Position numbers and translations under genes: made by a program. Shown here piece by piece: positions 52,540-62,370 of a stretch of 64,000 nucleotides of DNA; the stretch's first letter is position 1; each line of letters starts with the position of its first letter. The stretch is from assembly GCF_013403955.1 (NCBI RefSeq), contig NZ_JABFDG010000001.1, forward strand, positions 1,116,001 to 1,180,000. Direction: 5' to 3'. Source of the stretch: Winogradskyella vidalii (GTDB lineage: Bacteria > Bacteroidota > Bacteroidia > Flavobacteriales > Flavobacteriaceae). The notes under the pieces were generated by a model. The model was not told where the DNA came from. It saw only the letters and a program-made list of their open reading frames with translations, and did no database searches.

Positions 52540-53871
52540 CTAAAGCAATCCGCGAGCCTTAATTTCCAAATACTTATTAATAGTGTTAATCGTCAAATTT
52601 TCAGGAGCAGTTAAAATAGATTGAATACCGTATTTCTGTAGTTCTTTGACCATTAAGCGTTTTTCAAAAGCAAATTTTTCGGCTATAGTTTTGTGGTAAA
52701 TCGTTTGTAGGTCTTCCGCGTTTTCTTCAATAATGGTATCGAGTTCGGTGTTTTCAAATAAAACCACCACAAGCATATGCTTTTTAGAGATGGCTTGTAA
52801 ATAAGGCATTTGACGTTTTAAACCGCTAATATGTTCAAAATTGGTATAGAGTAAAAGTAGACTCCTATGCGTTACTTTTCGTTTTAATTGGGCGTAAAGT
52901 AAACCAAAATCACTATCCGTAAATTGTGTATCTATATTGTATAAGGTTTCAAGAATACGATTTAAGTAGGTGAGTTTCTGAATGGCAGGCAAAAAGGCTT
53001 CAATCTTTTTAGAGAAGGAAAGCATACCTACTTTATCATGTTTTTTCAATGCCACATTACTAAACGCTAAAGTGGAATTAATAGCATAATCTAATAACTT
53101 TAAACCATTAAAAGGCATTTTCATTATTCGGCCTGTATCAATGATTGAATAAATTGGTTGTGATTTTTCATCTTGATATTGATTTACCATCAACTGGGCG
53201 CGTTTTGCGGTGGCTTTCCAGTTTACGGTTCTAAAGTCGTCGCCATTGACGTATTCTTTTATTTGTTCAAACTCTGAAGTATGACCGATTCGTCTTATCT
53301 TTTTTAATCCAATTTCGGTTAAGGCATTGCTAATTGCAAGAAAATCGTATTTCTGCATTTGCATAATGGAAGGATAAACCATAACCATTTGCTGATTTTG
53401 AAATTGATATTTTCGCTTAATAATTTTTAAAACCGAAGACACAAAAATATTAAGGTGCCCAAAATAATATTCTCCACGGTCAACAGGTCGTACTAAATAT
53501 TCAAAATCGTGATTCTGAGTTGGGCTCAATGCTATTTGATATGAAAAATCTCGTTTTTGAAACTGCACAGGCAACTCATCAATAACATCTAAATAGGTTT
53601 TAAAACCGTAGTTGTTAGTTATAGTAATTGGGACTGGATTGTTGTCGCTATTAGAAAATTTATCGGGTAAAATACGTCTCGCCTGTATGGCATTTTTTGG
53701 TTGATAAATCAGTAATAAATCAATTGCTAGAACGGCAATAATGATTACGGTTAAAACCCAAGCAATGGCATATAAAACAGGCAACCAATACGACAAAAGA
53801 AAACACACCGAAGCTACAGCTATGTATATATAGAGCTGTTTGTGTATGTATAATGACTTTAAAAATTTCAT
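52540..53871 (-). CDS. DUF58-domain protein of the MoxR complex
   Basis: A 443-residue protein with two N-terminal membrane helices (about 17-50), then a beta-rich region and the DUF58 signature YVNGDDFRTVNWKATAKR, followed by a von Willebrand A-like fold (PIYSIIDTGRIMKMPF, DKVGMLSFSKKIEAFLP). DUF58 proteins work with MoxR AAA ATPases in envelope or cofactor assembly. It is the last gene of the six-gene minus-strand operon, 80 bp after moxR. Its insertion partner is not known. Confidence 0.9.
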   Translation of the reverse strand: MKFLKSLYIHKQLYIYIAVASVCFLLSYWLPVLYAIAWVLTVIIIAVLAIDLLLIYQPKNAIQARRILPDKFSNSDNNPVPITITNNYGFKTYLDVIDELPVQFQKRDFSYQIALSPTQNHDFEYLVRPVDRGEYYFGHLNIFVSSVLKIIKRKYQFQNQQMVMVYPSIMQMQKYDFLAISNALTEIGLKKIRRIGHTSEFEQIKEYVNGDDFRTVNWKATAKRAQLMVNQYQDEKSQPIYSIIDTGRIMKMPFNGLKLLDYAINSTLAFSNVALKKHDKVGMLSFSKKIEAFLPAIQKLTYLNRILETLYNIDTQFTDSDFGLLYAQLKRKVTHRSLLLLYTNFEHISGLKRQMPYLQAISKKHMLVVVLFENTELDTIIEENAEDLQTIYHKTIAEKFAFEKRLMVKELQKYGIQSILTAPENLTINTINKYLEIKARGLL

Positions 53872-53880
53872 ATTTCTTTA

Positions 53881-53912
53881 TTTCTCGCAGAGGTGCTAAG
53901 TCGCAAAGCAAG
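53881..53912. repeat. Fragment of an intergenic repeat (GCAGAG...GCAAAG type)
   Basis: TTCTCGCAGAGGTGCTAAG followed by TCGCAAAGC at 53882-53909 has the periodic GC-AGAG / GC-AAAG layout of scattered flavobacterial intergenic elements. It lies in the 80-bp gap between the MoxR and DUF58 genes. Confidence 0.45.
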
Positions 53913-53951
53913 TTTCTTTATTTTCCTAATACCTAATACTGTTTCTAAATA

Positions 53952-54950
53952 TTACCTTGGCACTTCAACCGATTGTACAATCATCTCTATAACGTTTTCT
54001 GTACTCATACCTTCCATCTCGCGTTCTGGTGTTAAGATAATACGGTGGTTAAGTACTGGATTTAATGCTTTTTTGACATCTTCTGGAATTACAAAATCGC
54101 GTCCATTAATAGCTGCAAATGCCTTTGCGGTATTTAAAATAGCAATCGAGGCTCTTGGTGATCCGCCAAGGTATAAGTGGGGGTGGTTTCTAGTTTTAGA
54201 AACAATTTCAGCGATGTATTTTATGATTTTTTCTTCAACAAGCACCGACTGTGTTTTGTTTTTATAATCGTCCAGTGATGCCGTATCTAAAATAGCATTA
54301 ATTAAGGTTTGTGGTTTTTTACCTTTTCGCTCATGATGCGATGCAATGATTTGAATTTCGTCTTCTAAAGTTGGGTAATCGACTTTAATTTTAAAGATAA
54401 AACGGTCTAATTGCGCTTCTGGTAAGGCATAAGTACCTTCTTGTTCAATAGGGTTTTGGGTGGCTAAAACCATAAATGGCGTTTCAAACTTATAAGTCGT
54501 ACCGTCAATAGTGGCTTGACGCTCTTCCATAGTTTCAAATAAAGCCGCTTGTGTTTTTGCGGGTGCTCTATTGATTTCGTCAATTAAAACAATATTAGAA
54601 AAAATAGGCCCTTTTTTAAATTCAAATTCCGATGTCTTCATATTTAAAACTGATGTTCCTAATACATCACTTGGCATTAAATCTGGTGTAAATTGAATAC
54701 GGCTAAACTCTGTTTTTAAAACTTTGGCAAATAATTTTGCGGTGACAGTTTTTGCAATTCCAGGAACCCCTTCAATAAGTACATGGCCATCGGCTAATAA
54801 GGCTACAATTAGTAATTCTACAAAATTATCTTGTCCGATGATTACCTTTCTCAATTCGGCTTTAATACTTTCAACGGCATTTTTTAAATCTTCTAATTGA
54901 ATTCTATTATCAAAATTTAAGTCGTTGTTTTCTAATTTGTTTTCTTCCAT
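53952..54950 (-). CDS. MoxR-family AAA+ ATPase
   Basis: A 332-residue cytoplasmic ATPase. Walker A is GVPGIAKT, Walker B is VLIDEINRAPAKTQ, sensor 1 is ATQNPIEQEGTYALPEAQLDRF, and sensor 2 lies in LGGSPRASIAIL. MoxR ATPases act as chaperones that assemble or activate protein complexes together with DUF58 and vWA proteins. The start overlaps the end of the DUF4350 gene by 19 bp. Confidence 0.96.
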   Translation of the reverse strand: MEENKLENNDLNFDNRIQLEDLKNAVESIKAELRKVIIGQDNFVELLIVALLADGHVLIEGVPGIAKTVTAKLFAKVLKTEFSRIQFTPDLMPSDVLGTSVLNMKTSEFEFKKGPIFSNIVLIDEINRAPAKTQAALFETMEERQATIDGTTYKFETPFMVLATQNPIEQEGTYALPEAQLDRFIFKIKVDYPTLEDEIQIIASHHERKGKKPQTLINAILDTASLDDYKNKTQSVLVEEKIIKYIAEIVSKTRNHPHLYLGGSPRASIAILNTAKAFAAINGRDFVIPEDVKKALNPVLNHRIILTPEREMEGMSTENVIEMIVQSVEVPR

Positions 54951-56155
54951 TGATTATGGGATTTAAATTGTTCTATTAAGGTATTGAGCCTTTCTAATTC
55001 GGTATGATTAATTTCTGTTTTTTGACCGATTTGTTTTATTAATTTGAATAAATTCTGAGTGTCTTCAACAGTATTATTACTTCGTGCTGCTAAATTTTTA
55101 ATAAAGCTTGTGTTTATTTCTGCGGTTGAAAGATGCAAAGTGCTTCTTATATATTCTAAAAAATGATGGATTTTGTGTTGCGCGATATCTTTGTGCTTTC
55201 CGTTTTCATAATACATATCAGCAATTGTTCTCGTAAAATCTACAGTTTGATTTTTTAAAGGATTTATTATTGGTATGGCACGCTGTTTCCGTTTACCTTC
55301 AAAAATAATATAAATCAATGCGCCAAATAAGACCAAATAATAAGCCCATTTTAAAGACTCGGTATTTAAAAATAAATACATGGGTGAGGTGTAAAATGTT
55401 TTTCCTGTTTTGTAATAGGTGTCTGTATAAATGGGTTGGTTAGTATCTAAATAGGATAACAATCCGGCTGTATAATTTTGATTTGGGGATTGCAGCATAA
55501 AATAATTGCTAAATGCCTGCGGAAAAGTGGTGAGTATAATTTCACCTCTACCAAAAGGTTGTTTAACGCCAGAAACTAATGAGTCTTTAATTGTAACATC
55601 ACCTTCGCTATAGTTATCAATTAACGCAATTACAGCGGTTTTTAAGGTGTCAATTTTATTAAAATAATAAAATGTAGTTGGTCTATCGTAATGGTAGGTT
55701 TTGTTGTTGTCTAATAAAGGGTTTACCAATTTTACGTGGTATTCTCTATCAATGTTATCAATTGTATTGATGGTTTTTGTGCTTAAGTTTAACGTGTCTA
55801 AAAGCTTAGCTTCAAAATTTACAGCAGATACCATAAGCGTATTTCCATGGTCTACCCAATCTAATAAACTATTTAACTCCTCTTTGCCGAAATCAATACC
55901 TCCATTATAAAAAAGGTAACTACCGCTAATGCTATCGTTTTTTAAATATTCAAAAGGTGGGCGCTCAACAGGAGTTACATTATTAGCGACTCGTTTTAAT
56001 TGCTCGTGAAAAACATAGGATCCAAAAGGTATTTTGTGATGTATAGCATAAGACGGAAACCAATTAACCTGTTTAGGTTTGGTCATTTCTATAGCTACAA
56101 TAGTTAAAATAGCTATGGTAAAAAGTACGATATATAGTTTACCTTTTTTACTCAA
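54932..56155 (-). CDS. DUF4350-domain membrane protein
   Basis: A 407-residue protein with one N-terminal membrane helix (YIVLFTIAILTIVAI) and one later (WAYYLVLFGALIYIIF, about 275-290). Between them is a periplasmic domain with SYVFHEQLKRV near 45 and GNTLMVSAVNFEAK, the DUF4350 pattern (a GATase-like fold). The C-terminal tail is cytoplasmic and helical. It overlaps the DUF4129 gene by 4 bp and moxR by 19 bp, so the complex is translated in a coupled way. Confidence 0.87.
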   Translation of the reverse strand: MSKKGKLYIVLFTIAILTIVAIEMTKPKQVNWFPSYAIHHKIPFGSYVFHEQLKRVANNVTPVERPPFEYLKNDSISGSYLFYNGGIDFGKEELNSLLDWVDHGNTLMVSAVNFEAKLLDTLNLSTKTINTIDNIDREYHVKLVNPLLDNNKTYHYDRPTTFYYFNKIDTLKTAVIALIDNYSEGDVTIKDSLVSGVKQPFGRGEIILTTFPQAFSNYFMLQSPNQNYTAGLLSYLDTNQPIYTDTYYKTGKTFYTSPMYLFLNTESLKWAYYLVLFGALIYIIFEGKRKQRAIPIINPLKNQTVDFTRTIADMYYENGKHKDIAQHKIHHFLEYIRSTLHLSTAEINTSFIKNLAARSNNTVEDTQNLFKLIKQIGQKTEINHTELERLNTLIEQFKSHNQWKKTN

Positions 56156-56886
56156 TGCTTTATAATTGTATTGTTTAAATTTTCGAAAGGACGCTTTAAA
56201 TTCTCAAATTTTAGCGCATCCACATTAAACTCTCCATACCAGACATAGTCGTATATTTTTGTGATATTTTTAAAGTCTATTTTTAGATGTTCCTTTTTAA
56301 TTTCATTGATGTAATCTTCATTGGTTTTTTGTGGCTCCCAAGAAATAGAATCACTTTCTGTAAGATGTTTTAATGCAAGTAAGTAGTAATACCTAATAGC
56401 CAATCTGTAATTGTTTTGACTGATAGCTTCTTTAATTAACGCTGGAATATCTTCGTTTTTTATGATTTGTTCTTCTTCGGTAAAGGATATTGTACCTTCT
56501 TTTTTCGCTTTTGTAATAAGGTTGTTTGAATTAACTTTTAAGAAAAAACGAATTAAAAGAAATACTAAAACACCCAATAAGATATACGGTAGTACTCTAA
56601 GCATAAAAAAGGTAAAACCTTTAGCTGTGCCTACACCAAAAATAGCTTCCCAAAATTTTCGTAGTAAGTTCTGAAGCCAATTATAGATCTTGTCTAAAAT
56701 GTTTTCTTCGGCAACAGCTTCTGCATAATTAAAATCGTCATCAGCTTTGTAGGATTCTAAATCTTTTTCTTCGATGCTTTGTTTTTCAATTTGCGTATCA
56801 TCTAAAATTATAGAATGCTCGTTTTGTTGCGCTATTGAAAATTGCCCAAAACACAACCATAAAAAAAGCAATCTTAATACTAGCAT
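56152..56886 (-). CDS. DUF4129-domain membrane protein
   Basis: A 244-residue protein with signal peptide or N-terminal helix (FGQFSIAQQ), an extracytoplasmic stretch of about 70 residues, one membrane helix (VLPYILLGVLVFLLIRFFL) and a cytoplasmic part with NYRLAIRYYYLLALKHLTE and DYVWYGEFNVD, the DUF4129 signature. Such proteins occur with MoxR and DUF58 throughout the phylum. It begins one base after the stop of the next gene upstream. Confidence 0.88.
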   Translation of the reverse strand: MLVLRLLFLWLCFGQFSIAQQNEHSIILDDTQIEKQSIEEKDLESYKADDDFNYAEAVAEENILDKIYNWLQNLLRKFWEAIFGVGTAKGFTFFMLRVLPYILLGVLVFLLIRFFLKVNSNNLITKAKKEGTISFTEEEQIIKNEDIPALIKEAISQNNYRLAIRYYYLLALKHLTESDSISWEPQKTNEDYINEIKKEHLKIDFKNITKIYDYVWYGEFNVDALKFENLKRPFENLNNTIIKH

Positions 56887-57774
56887 CTAGTTTTCTGTGT
56901 TACCAATTTCGTTAATACGATCATAAGTCCCTGTATAATGTGTTTTTTCATGAAGGTGAAAGTAAATCATAGCACCAGCAACAACTAATATGAGATTTAA
57001 TAAAAATTGAAAGAACGTATTAAGTACGTTTAGAAAAATTAAAATAGGATCTTGTGAAAAAGCACCTATTTGAACAGGATCCACTTCACCAGAAAAAATC
57101 CCCGTACTAATTAAAGTATAAATAACGGTTGGTACTGAGAATACCATACCGAGAATATAGTATATAATTCCGAAAACAATAAAAGCTCCAAAAGCCGTCC
57201 AGAAATCTATATTAACTAATTTAAAACTTTGACTAAAAGCATCTGATGTAGACATTTTAGGTTGAAAAACATATATACTAAATACAATAGCCATAGGAAC
57301 CATGGCATATAGTACAGGCAAAACGCAAAGCATGGTTGCAATAATTATGGTTATACCTTTTAAAAAACTTAATCCAAAAAACGACCAAAAGGATTGATGT
57401 ACATTGTTTTTTACTGCTATTGGGTCAACTACTCCTTTATGCTCTACATAGTCTTTAATGTAAAAAAGTGCGGCAGATACGCTAAAAATATAAGCTACAA
57501 TAGCGGCAATTAAGTAGCAAATAGCCGTAACAGCAACAAGAATGATATTACTAGAACTATAATCGGGCTGTCCAAATGTTGAAAAATTAAACATATCTCC
57601 GGATACATAATTGTATGCGGCAAGTGTGGTCATAAAAATGATAATAGCTGGTCCGGCAATATTAAAAATGGTTTTAATGAATGGTTTAAATTCATTTCTA
57701 ATAAATCCGAAGGTATCACTCAGTATACTACTGAAATCACGTTCTTTTCTAAATTCAATATAAGATTTGTTCAT
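56887..57774 (-). CDS. Six-helix membrane protein of the MoxR operon
   Basis: A 295-residue inner-membrane protein. The cytoplasmic N-terminus YIEFRKERDFSSILSDTFGFIRNEFKPF is followed by about six hydrophobic segments between residues 37 and 270, and a short charged C-terminus. It belongs to the membrane proteins regularly found between SpoIIM and DUF4129 genes; some are labelled glycerophosphoryl diester phosphodiesterase membrane-domain-like. I see no catalytic residues. It is joined to both neighbours with 0-3 bp spacing. Confidence 0.82.
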   Translation of the reverse strand: MNKSYIEFRKERDFSSILSDTFGFIRNEFKPFIKTIFNIAGPAIIIFMTTLAAYNYVSGDMFNFSTFGQPDYSSSNIILVAVTAICYLIAAIVAYIFSVSAALFYIKDYVEHKGVVDPIAVKNNVHQSFWSFFGLSFLKGITIIIATMLCVLPVLYAMVPMAIVFSIYVFQPKMSTSDAFSQSFKLVNIDFWTAFGAFIVFGIIYYILGMVFSVPTVIYTLISTGIFSGEVDPVQIGAFSQDPILIFLNVLNTFFQFLLNLILVVAGAMIYFHLHEKTHYTGTYDRINEIGNTEN

Positions 57775-57777
57775 CGT

Positions 57778-58785
57778 TTAGTTAGCATTAGTATGCGTTA
57801 GTTTTATGGTGTTATTTAGGGATGTAGTTTGTTTTGATTTCCTATGTAATTGAATTGGGTAAATTACGTAGTAAAAAACGATAAGTGCAAGGGAACTTAT
57901 AATAATAGTAATGGCAAGCCAATCTGGCATTTCGGTATGTCTGGTAACAAAGCCTTCTAAAAATCCGGCAATGATAAAAAATGGGATGGTACTCATTAAT
58001 ATTTTTAAGCCGTTAATAACGCCACGTTTAAAGGATTCAAGCCGCGGTAATGTTCCTGTAAATAAAATGCCATTTCCCATCACAAGTCCGGCACAACCCG
58101 CAATTATAATAACGGATATTTCTATAGTGCCGTGAATCCAAATGGTTCTCGCAGATTCCCATAACAAACCTTGTTCGTAGAAGAAATATTGAAAACTCCC
58201 TAGCATAATACCATTTTGCATCATAATATAAAGTGTACCAATACCCAACAATATACCATAACCAAAGGCCATTAGTGCTACTTTTATATTGTTTAGTGTA
58301 ATGCCTAAAAACATATGAAACTCCCCTTGTTGTTTATAAACGCCCATGGGATCTCCTTTTTCTATGTTGTTTAACGTCATGTTTATATAGCCGTCTCCAA
58401 GAAAAGACCTTACAAAATCACCATCAGTAGCCGCAGAAAATGCGCCAACTATAACGAAGAGTGTAAATGTTAGAAAACAGATTAATAATTCACGATGATG
58501 TTGATAAAATAGTGTAGGGAATTCAGTTGTAAAAAAAGTTATAAGTCTATTTTTAGGTTCTTTTTTTGTTTTATAAATACTTTGGTGAGCTTTGGAAGCC
58601 AACTGGTTAAGATAGCGCTCTGTATTACTATTAGCATAAAAGGTTTTTGCGTAACTAAGATGGTCGGTTACTTCGATATAAAGGTCAGAAAGTAAATCGG
58701 GATCAATAAGTGTATTATTGGTAAGAATATTTTCAAATTCTAACCATTTATCTTTATTTTGCTTTACAAAAGCTGCCTCGCGCAT
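57778..58785 (-). CDS. SpoIIM-family (DUF95) membrane protein
   Basis: A 335-residue protein: REAAFVKQNKDKWLEFENIL at the N-terminus, then DLYIEVTDHLSYAKTFYANS, and about five membrane helices with TLNNIKVALMAFGYGILLGIGT and WIHGTIEISVIIIAGCAGLVMG. These are the marks of the stage II sporulation protein M family, which in non-sporulating bacteria accompanies MoxR, DUF58 and RDD genes. It is the first gene of the minus-strand operon and is divergent from the RDD gene with only 35 bp between start codons. Confidence 0.93.
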   Translation of the reverse strand: MREAAFVKQNKDKWLEFENILTNNTLIDPDLLSDLYIEVTDHLSYAKTFYANSNTERYLNQLASKAHQSIYKTKKEPKNRLITFFTTEFPTLFYQHHRELLICFLTFTLFVIVGAFSAATDGDFVRSFLGDGYINMTLNNIEKGDPMGVYKQQGEFHMFLGITLNNIKVALMAFGYGILLGIGTLYIMMQNGIMLGSFQYFFYEQGLLWESARTIWIHGTIEISVIIIAGCAGLVMGNGILFTGTLPRLESFKRGVINGLKILMSTIPFFIIAGFLEGFVTRHTEMPDWLAITIIISSLALIVFYYVIYPIQLHRKSKQTTSLNNTIKLTHTNAN

Positions 58786-58820
58786 TTTAATCCCTTTTAG
58801 ACTTCCAAAGAAAAGAAAAT

Positions 58821-59537
58821 ATGGATGAATTTCAAATAGAAACAGCCCAAAATGTAGGGATAAATCAAAATGTTGCTAGTATCGGCGATAGAATGTTTGG
58901 CTACCTCATAGACAGTGCTGTTATTTTTCTATATACTTTAGGTGTCTTTTTGTTATTAACGACGTTGAATTTAGATATGGGGGATACTTGGGCGATTTAT
59001 TTATTGGTGTCTTTGCCTGCATTTTTATATTATGTTTTGCTTGAAACGTTTATGAATGGTAAGACTGTAGGAAAAATGCTCATGAAAACTAGAGTCGTAA
59101 AATTAGATGGTTCCAAGCCTAGTTTTGCTAATTACTTTGTGCGATGGATTTTACGTATCATTGATGTAGTTTTAACAACGGGAGCAGGTGCAGCAATTAC
59201 CATATTGTTTAAAGGAAATGGTCAGCGCATTGGTGATATCGCGGCAGGTACAACAGTAATAAGCGAAAAAGAAAAATTAACCATTAATCATACGTTAATT
59301 AAAGATATTCCTAACGATTATGTGCCTACCTATAGTCAAGTCACACTATTAAATGATGGTGATATGCAAACTATTAAAAACCTATATGATGAGGCCTTAA
59401 GAAATGGAAACCATAATATTATTCTAAATTTACACCAACGTTTAATAGCAATAATGGCTATAGAAACGACAGAGAAACCTGTGGTTTTTGTAGATAAAGT
59501 GATAAAAGACTATAACTATTATACGCAAAACATGTAA
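58821..59537 (+). CDS. RDD-family membrane protein
   Basis: A 238-residue protein with the RDD domain in the first 150 residues: ASIGDRMFGYLIDSAVIF (Arg-Asp type start), ETFMNGKTVGKMLMKTRVV, and RIGDIAAGTTVI. Three to four membrane helices. The C-terminal 85 residues are cytoplasmic and helical. RDD proteins have been linked to transport; the divergent SpoIIM gene suggests that both belong to one membrane complex. Confidence 0.92.
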   Translation: MDEFQIETAQNVGINQNVASIGDRMFGYLIDSAVIFLYTLGVFLLLTTLNLDMGDTWAIYLLVSLPAFLYYVLLETFMNGKTVGKMLMKTRVVKLDGSKPSFANYFVRWILRIIDVVLTTGAGAAITILFKGNGQRIGDIAAGTTVISEKEKLTINHTLIKDIPNDYVPTYSQVTLLNDGDMQTIKNLYDEALRNGNHNIILNLHQRLIAIMAIETTEKPVVFVDKVIKDYNYYTQNM

Positions 59538-59760
59538 GTTGAGTATTTTACTTTTTTAGAAAAAGAAAGCCAATCATTCCTCATAACTGTAGAGGTTGTC
59601 ATTCTAACATCAATTCAGAAGAAGTAAGTCCTAAATTTTTATTACATCACATCAAATTTTTCATGAAGGTTGTATATTGAAGATTCAAACCACTAATTTC
59701 AATCATTATAAAGTAAAAAGTTTCCGAATAACCACCGGAATGTAAAATCACGACACATTT

Positions 59761-60393
59761 ATGTTTTTTCAATTTATAGATATATTAGGAACCATAGCTT
59801 TTGCCATTTCAGGGGCATTAATTGCTATGAAAAAGCAGATGGACTTATTTGGTGTGCTTATTATTGCTTTTGTTACTGCAGCTGGAGGAGGAACATTACG
59901 TGATGTTATGATTGGTGTTGAACCTGTATCATGGATGCGTAATATGACATTTGTCTATATTGTTATAGGATCTGCAACCTTTGCTGTGATATTTAGAAAA
60001 CAGATTAGCTACTTGCTAAAATCACTTTTTTTATTCGATACCATTGGCATTGCGCTTTATACAGTTGTTGGTATTGAAACAGGTCTTGTGGCAGGTTTGC
60101 ATCCTGTGGTTTGTATTGCTATGGGAACCATGACAGCCTGTTTTGGAGGTGTTTTAAGAGATATTTTATGTAATGAAATCCCTGTTGTTTTTAGAAAAGA
60201 AATCTATGCGACGGCCTGTATATTAGGAGGTTTTACTTATTTTATCCTATTACACTTTTTTAGTGATAAAAACATACTCTTTATAATAGCCGGTTTGGTG
60301 GTCATCGTTGTTCGGTTAGTAGCTGTGATATTTAAAATTAGTTTGCCAAGTATTTATAATAAAGAAGAACTTCAAGAAGATTCAGAGGAATAA
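59761..60393 (+). CDS. TRIC-family (UPF0126/YicG) cation channel-like protein
   Basis: A 210-residue inner-membrane protein with two tandem UPF0126 repeats of three helices and an extra seventh helix. The repeats show GTIAFAISGALIAMKKQMDLFGVLIIAFVTAAGGGTLRDVMIG and GIALYTVVGIETGL then MGTMTACFGGVLRDILCNEIPVVF, each with the GGGTLRD or GGVLRD motif (given here in part). Bacterial homologues form potassium-selective trimeric channels. Acidic cytoplasmic tail. Single gene; the 223 bp before it hold no clear promoter. Confidence 0.93.
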   Translation: MFFQFIDILGTIAFAISGALIAMKKQMDLFGVLIIAFVTAAGGGTLRDVMIGVEPVSWMRNMTFVYIVIGSATFAVIFRKQISYLLKSLFLFDTIGIALYTVVGIETGLVAGLHPVVCIAMGTMTACFGGVLRDILCNEIPVVFRKEIYATACILGGFTYFILLHFFSDKNILFIIAGLVVIVVRLVAVIFKISLPSIYNKEELQEDSEE

Positions 60394-60412
60394 ATTATAG
60401 TACTTATTGGGT

Positions 60413-61357
60413 TTAGTTTAAGATATAAAGCAATGAAAATATTGAAATAAAAACCCAAAGTATAACAGCTAAGCTTAAGGGTTTTAGACCGGTCGCTTTT
60501 AAATCCGTTATAGATATTGTTGTTCCTACAAGAAATAAGGTAATAATTAATAAGCGTTTCGCGATTAGAACAATCGTACTTGTTGCAGATTCAGGTAAGA
60601 TATGAAAACTGTTAATGAAAATAGCGGCAATAAATAGTATAATAAAGTAAGGGATTTTTACTTTTTGTCCTTTCGTTTTAAAAATAAAAATAGATAAAAT
60701 AGAAAGTGGAATTATCCATAACGTTCTAGATAGTTTTACTGTTGTTGCAATTCTCAAAGCTTCATCGCCATAGCCTAATGCAGCACCCACAACCGAACTT
60801 GTATCGTGTATAGCTACTGCACACCATAATCCAAATTGTTCTTGTGTAAGGTTTAGGGCATGTCCAATAGTAGGAAAAATAAATAAGGCTAAAGAATTTA
60901 ATAGAAAAACAATACCTAAAGCGATACTTATAGTTTTGCCTTTAGCTTTTATTACTGGGGATATTGCGGCTATGGCACTGCCTCCACAAATGGCCGTTCC
61001 TGAGGTTATTAGGTGTCCTAATTTTAAATCAATTTTCATTAACCGAGTTAGTATTAAACCTAGCGTTATGGTAAGAAATATAGAGAGTATAGTTAGGCTC
61101 ATGCCATCCTTACTGGTTTCTAAGGTTTCTTTTAAAAGCATGCCGAAGCCCAGACCTACAACAGAAATTTTAAGAAAATAATTAATCGCTTTGTGACTGT
61201 ATGCTTTAAACGGATTATTAAATAGAAGGGTATATCCAAATCCTAGTATTAAAGCTGTTGGACTGTTTATAAGTCCTGAAAAAGCTAAAACAACTATGAG
61301 AATGTATATTATTTTAGATAAGATGACTTTCATTTCTTTGCGTTTAACTTGAAACAA
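60413..61357 (-). CDS. YeiH/UPF0324-family membrane protein (putative sulfate exporter)
   Basis: A 314-residue inner-membrane protein with about ten helices. GTAICGGSAIAAISPVIKAKG and WCAVAIHDTSSVVGAALGYG are the family motifs. YeiH proteins are annotated as putative sulfate or sulfonate exporters. The LysR regulator gene ends 52 bp upstream on the same strand, in agreement with the yeiE-yeiH pairing of other bacteria. Confidence 0.93.
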   Translation of the reverse strand: MFQVKRKEMKVILSKIIYILIVVLAFSGLINSPTALILGFGYTLLFNNPFKAYSHKAINYFLKISVVGLGFGMLLKETLETSKDGMSLTILSIFLTITLGLILTRLMKIDLKLGHLITSGTAICGGSAIAAISPVIKAKGKTISIALGIVFLLNSLALFIFPTIGHALNLTQEQFGLWCAVAIHDTSSVVGAALGYGDEALRIATTVKLSRTLWIIPLSILSIFIFKTKGQKVKIPYFIILFIAAIFINSFHILPESATSTIVLIAKRLLIITLFLVGTTISITDLKATGLKPLSLAVILWVFISIFSLLYILN

Positions 61358-61409
61358 AAGTAGAACGAATTAATAACTTTTAAGCAAATCAATTTGTTAT
61401 TTAGGATAA

Positions 61410-62294
61410 CTAAAAGTTATAGTTTAGTCGAATATAATTTTCAAAATAATCAGCAGTATTCGATATAAATCCCGTTCTTTTCACAAAGTAAAACCAGCGC
61501 TCAAAACTTAAATCTTTGATATCTATAATTTTGAGTTTGTTAGTTGCTAAATCATCTGATATGGCATGAATAGATAATAGCGCATAATGATCCGAGTGGT
61601 ATAAATAATTTTTTATCGCAGCGGTACTATTTAGAGAGACTACGCTATTTAATTTTTTGATTGTTGTATCTGCGAGGTGTTTTTCAATGATTTCACGAGT
61701 TCCAGAACCCCGCTCTCTTTCAATCATGGGAAGGTTTTGAAGCGTTTCTATTGAGATAATTCCCTTTTTGTGAGCACCGTTTTTACTATTGGTAACCAAA
61801 ACAATTTCATCTTTGATAAATTGTTTAAACTGAAGCTTCTTGTTAGAAACACTACCTTCTGTAATTCCGAAATCTATGGTTTCATCAAGGATTAAATTTT
61901 CAATAGTTTCTGAATTATTACTGATGATATTAAACTTGGTTTGTGGAAATTGAACTCTAAATTTTGCAATCACTTTTGGGATTATATAATTTGATAAGGT
62001 GGTGCTGACACCAAAACTTATAAACTCAGGAAAGCGTTCATTTTTATGCAGAAACTGTTTTTCCATCTCATTATATATTGCCAATATTTTATTGGTGTAA
62101 ATAAGAAATGATTTGCCTTCCGAAGTTAACTCAATGGCACTTCTTTTTCGGGTGAAAAATGTGGTATTATAGTCTTGTTCTAAATTCTTAATGGCTTTTG
62201 AAACTGCTGGCTGTGAAATATATAATTGTTCGGCAGCTTTTGTGAAACTAAGGTGCTTAGTAACAATTTTAAAGAGGTGTAATTTAGCTTTCAT
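61410..62294 (-). CDS. LysR-family regulator (YeiE/CysB-like)
   Basis: A 294-residue regulator: HTH region LHLFKIVTKHLSFTKAAEQLYISQPAVSKAIKNLE (given in part) at the N-terminus, then a substrate-binding domain with FGVSTTLSNYIIPKVIAKFR, ERGSGTREIIEKHL and an aromatic end (RWFYFVKRTG). The ERGSGTR motif is typical of the YeiE/CysL-like branch that pairs with YeiH. It is 52 bp ahead of the YeiH gene and may control it. Confidence 0.92.
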   Translation of the reverse strand: MKAKLHLFKIVTKHLSFTKAAEQLYISQPAVSKAIKNLEQDYNTTFFTRKRSAIELTSEGKSFLIYTNKILAIYNEMEKQFLHKNERFPEFISFGVSTTLSNYIIPKVIAKFRVQFPQTKFNIISNNSETIENLILDETIDFGITEGSVSNKKLQFKQFIKDEIVLVTNSKNGAHKKGIISIETLQNLPMIERERGSGTREIIEKHLADTTIKKLNSVVSLNSTAAIKNYLYHSDHYALLSIHAISDDLATNKLKIIDIKDLSFERWFYFVKRTGFISNTADYFENYIRLNYNF

Positions 62295-62370
62295 AGACTG
62301 GTTAACTACATTTATAAAATATAATTAAAAAATAATAGATTTTATTAGAACGATGTGTTTGTGTATGAAT

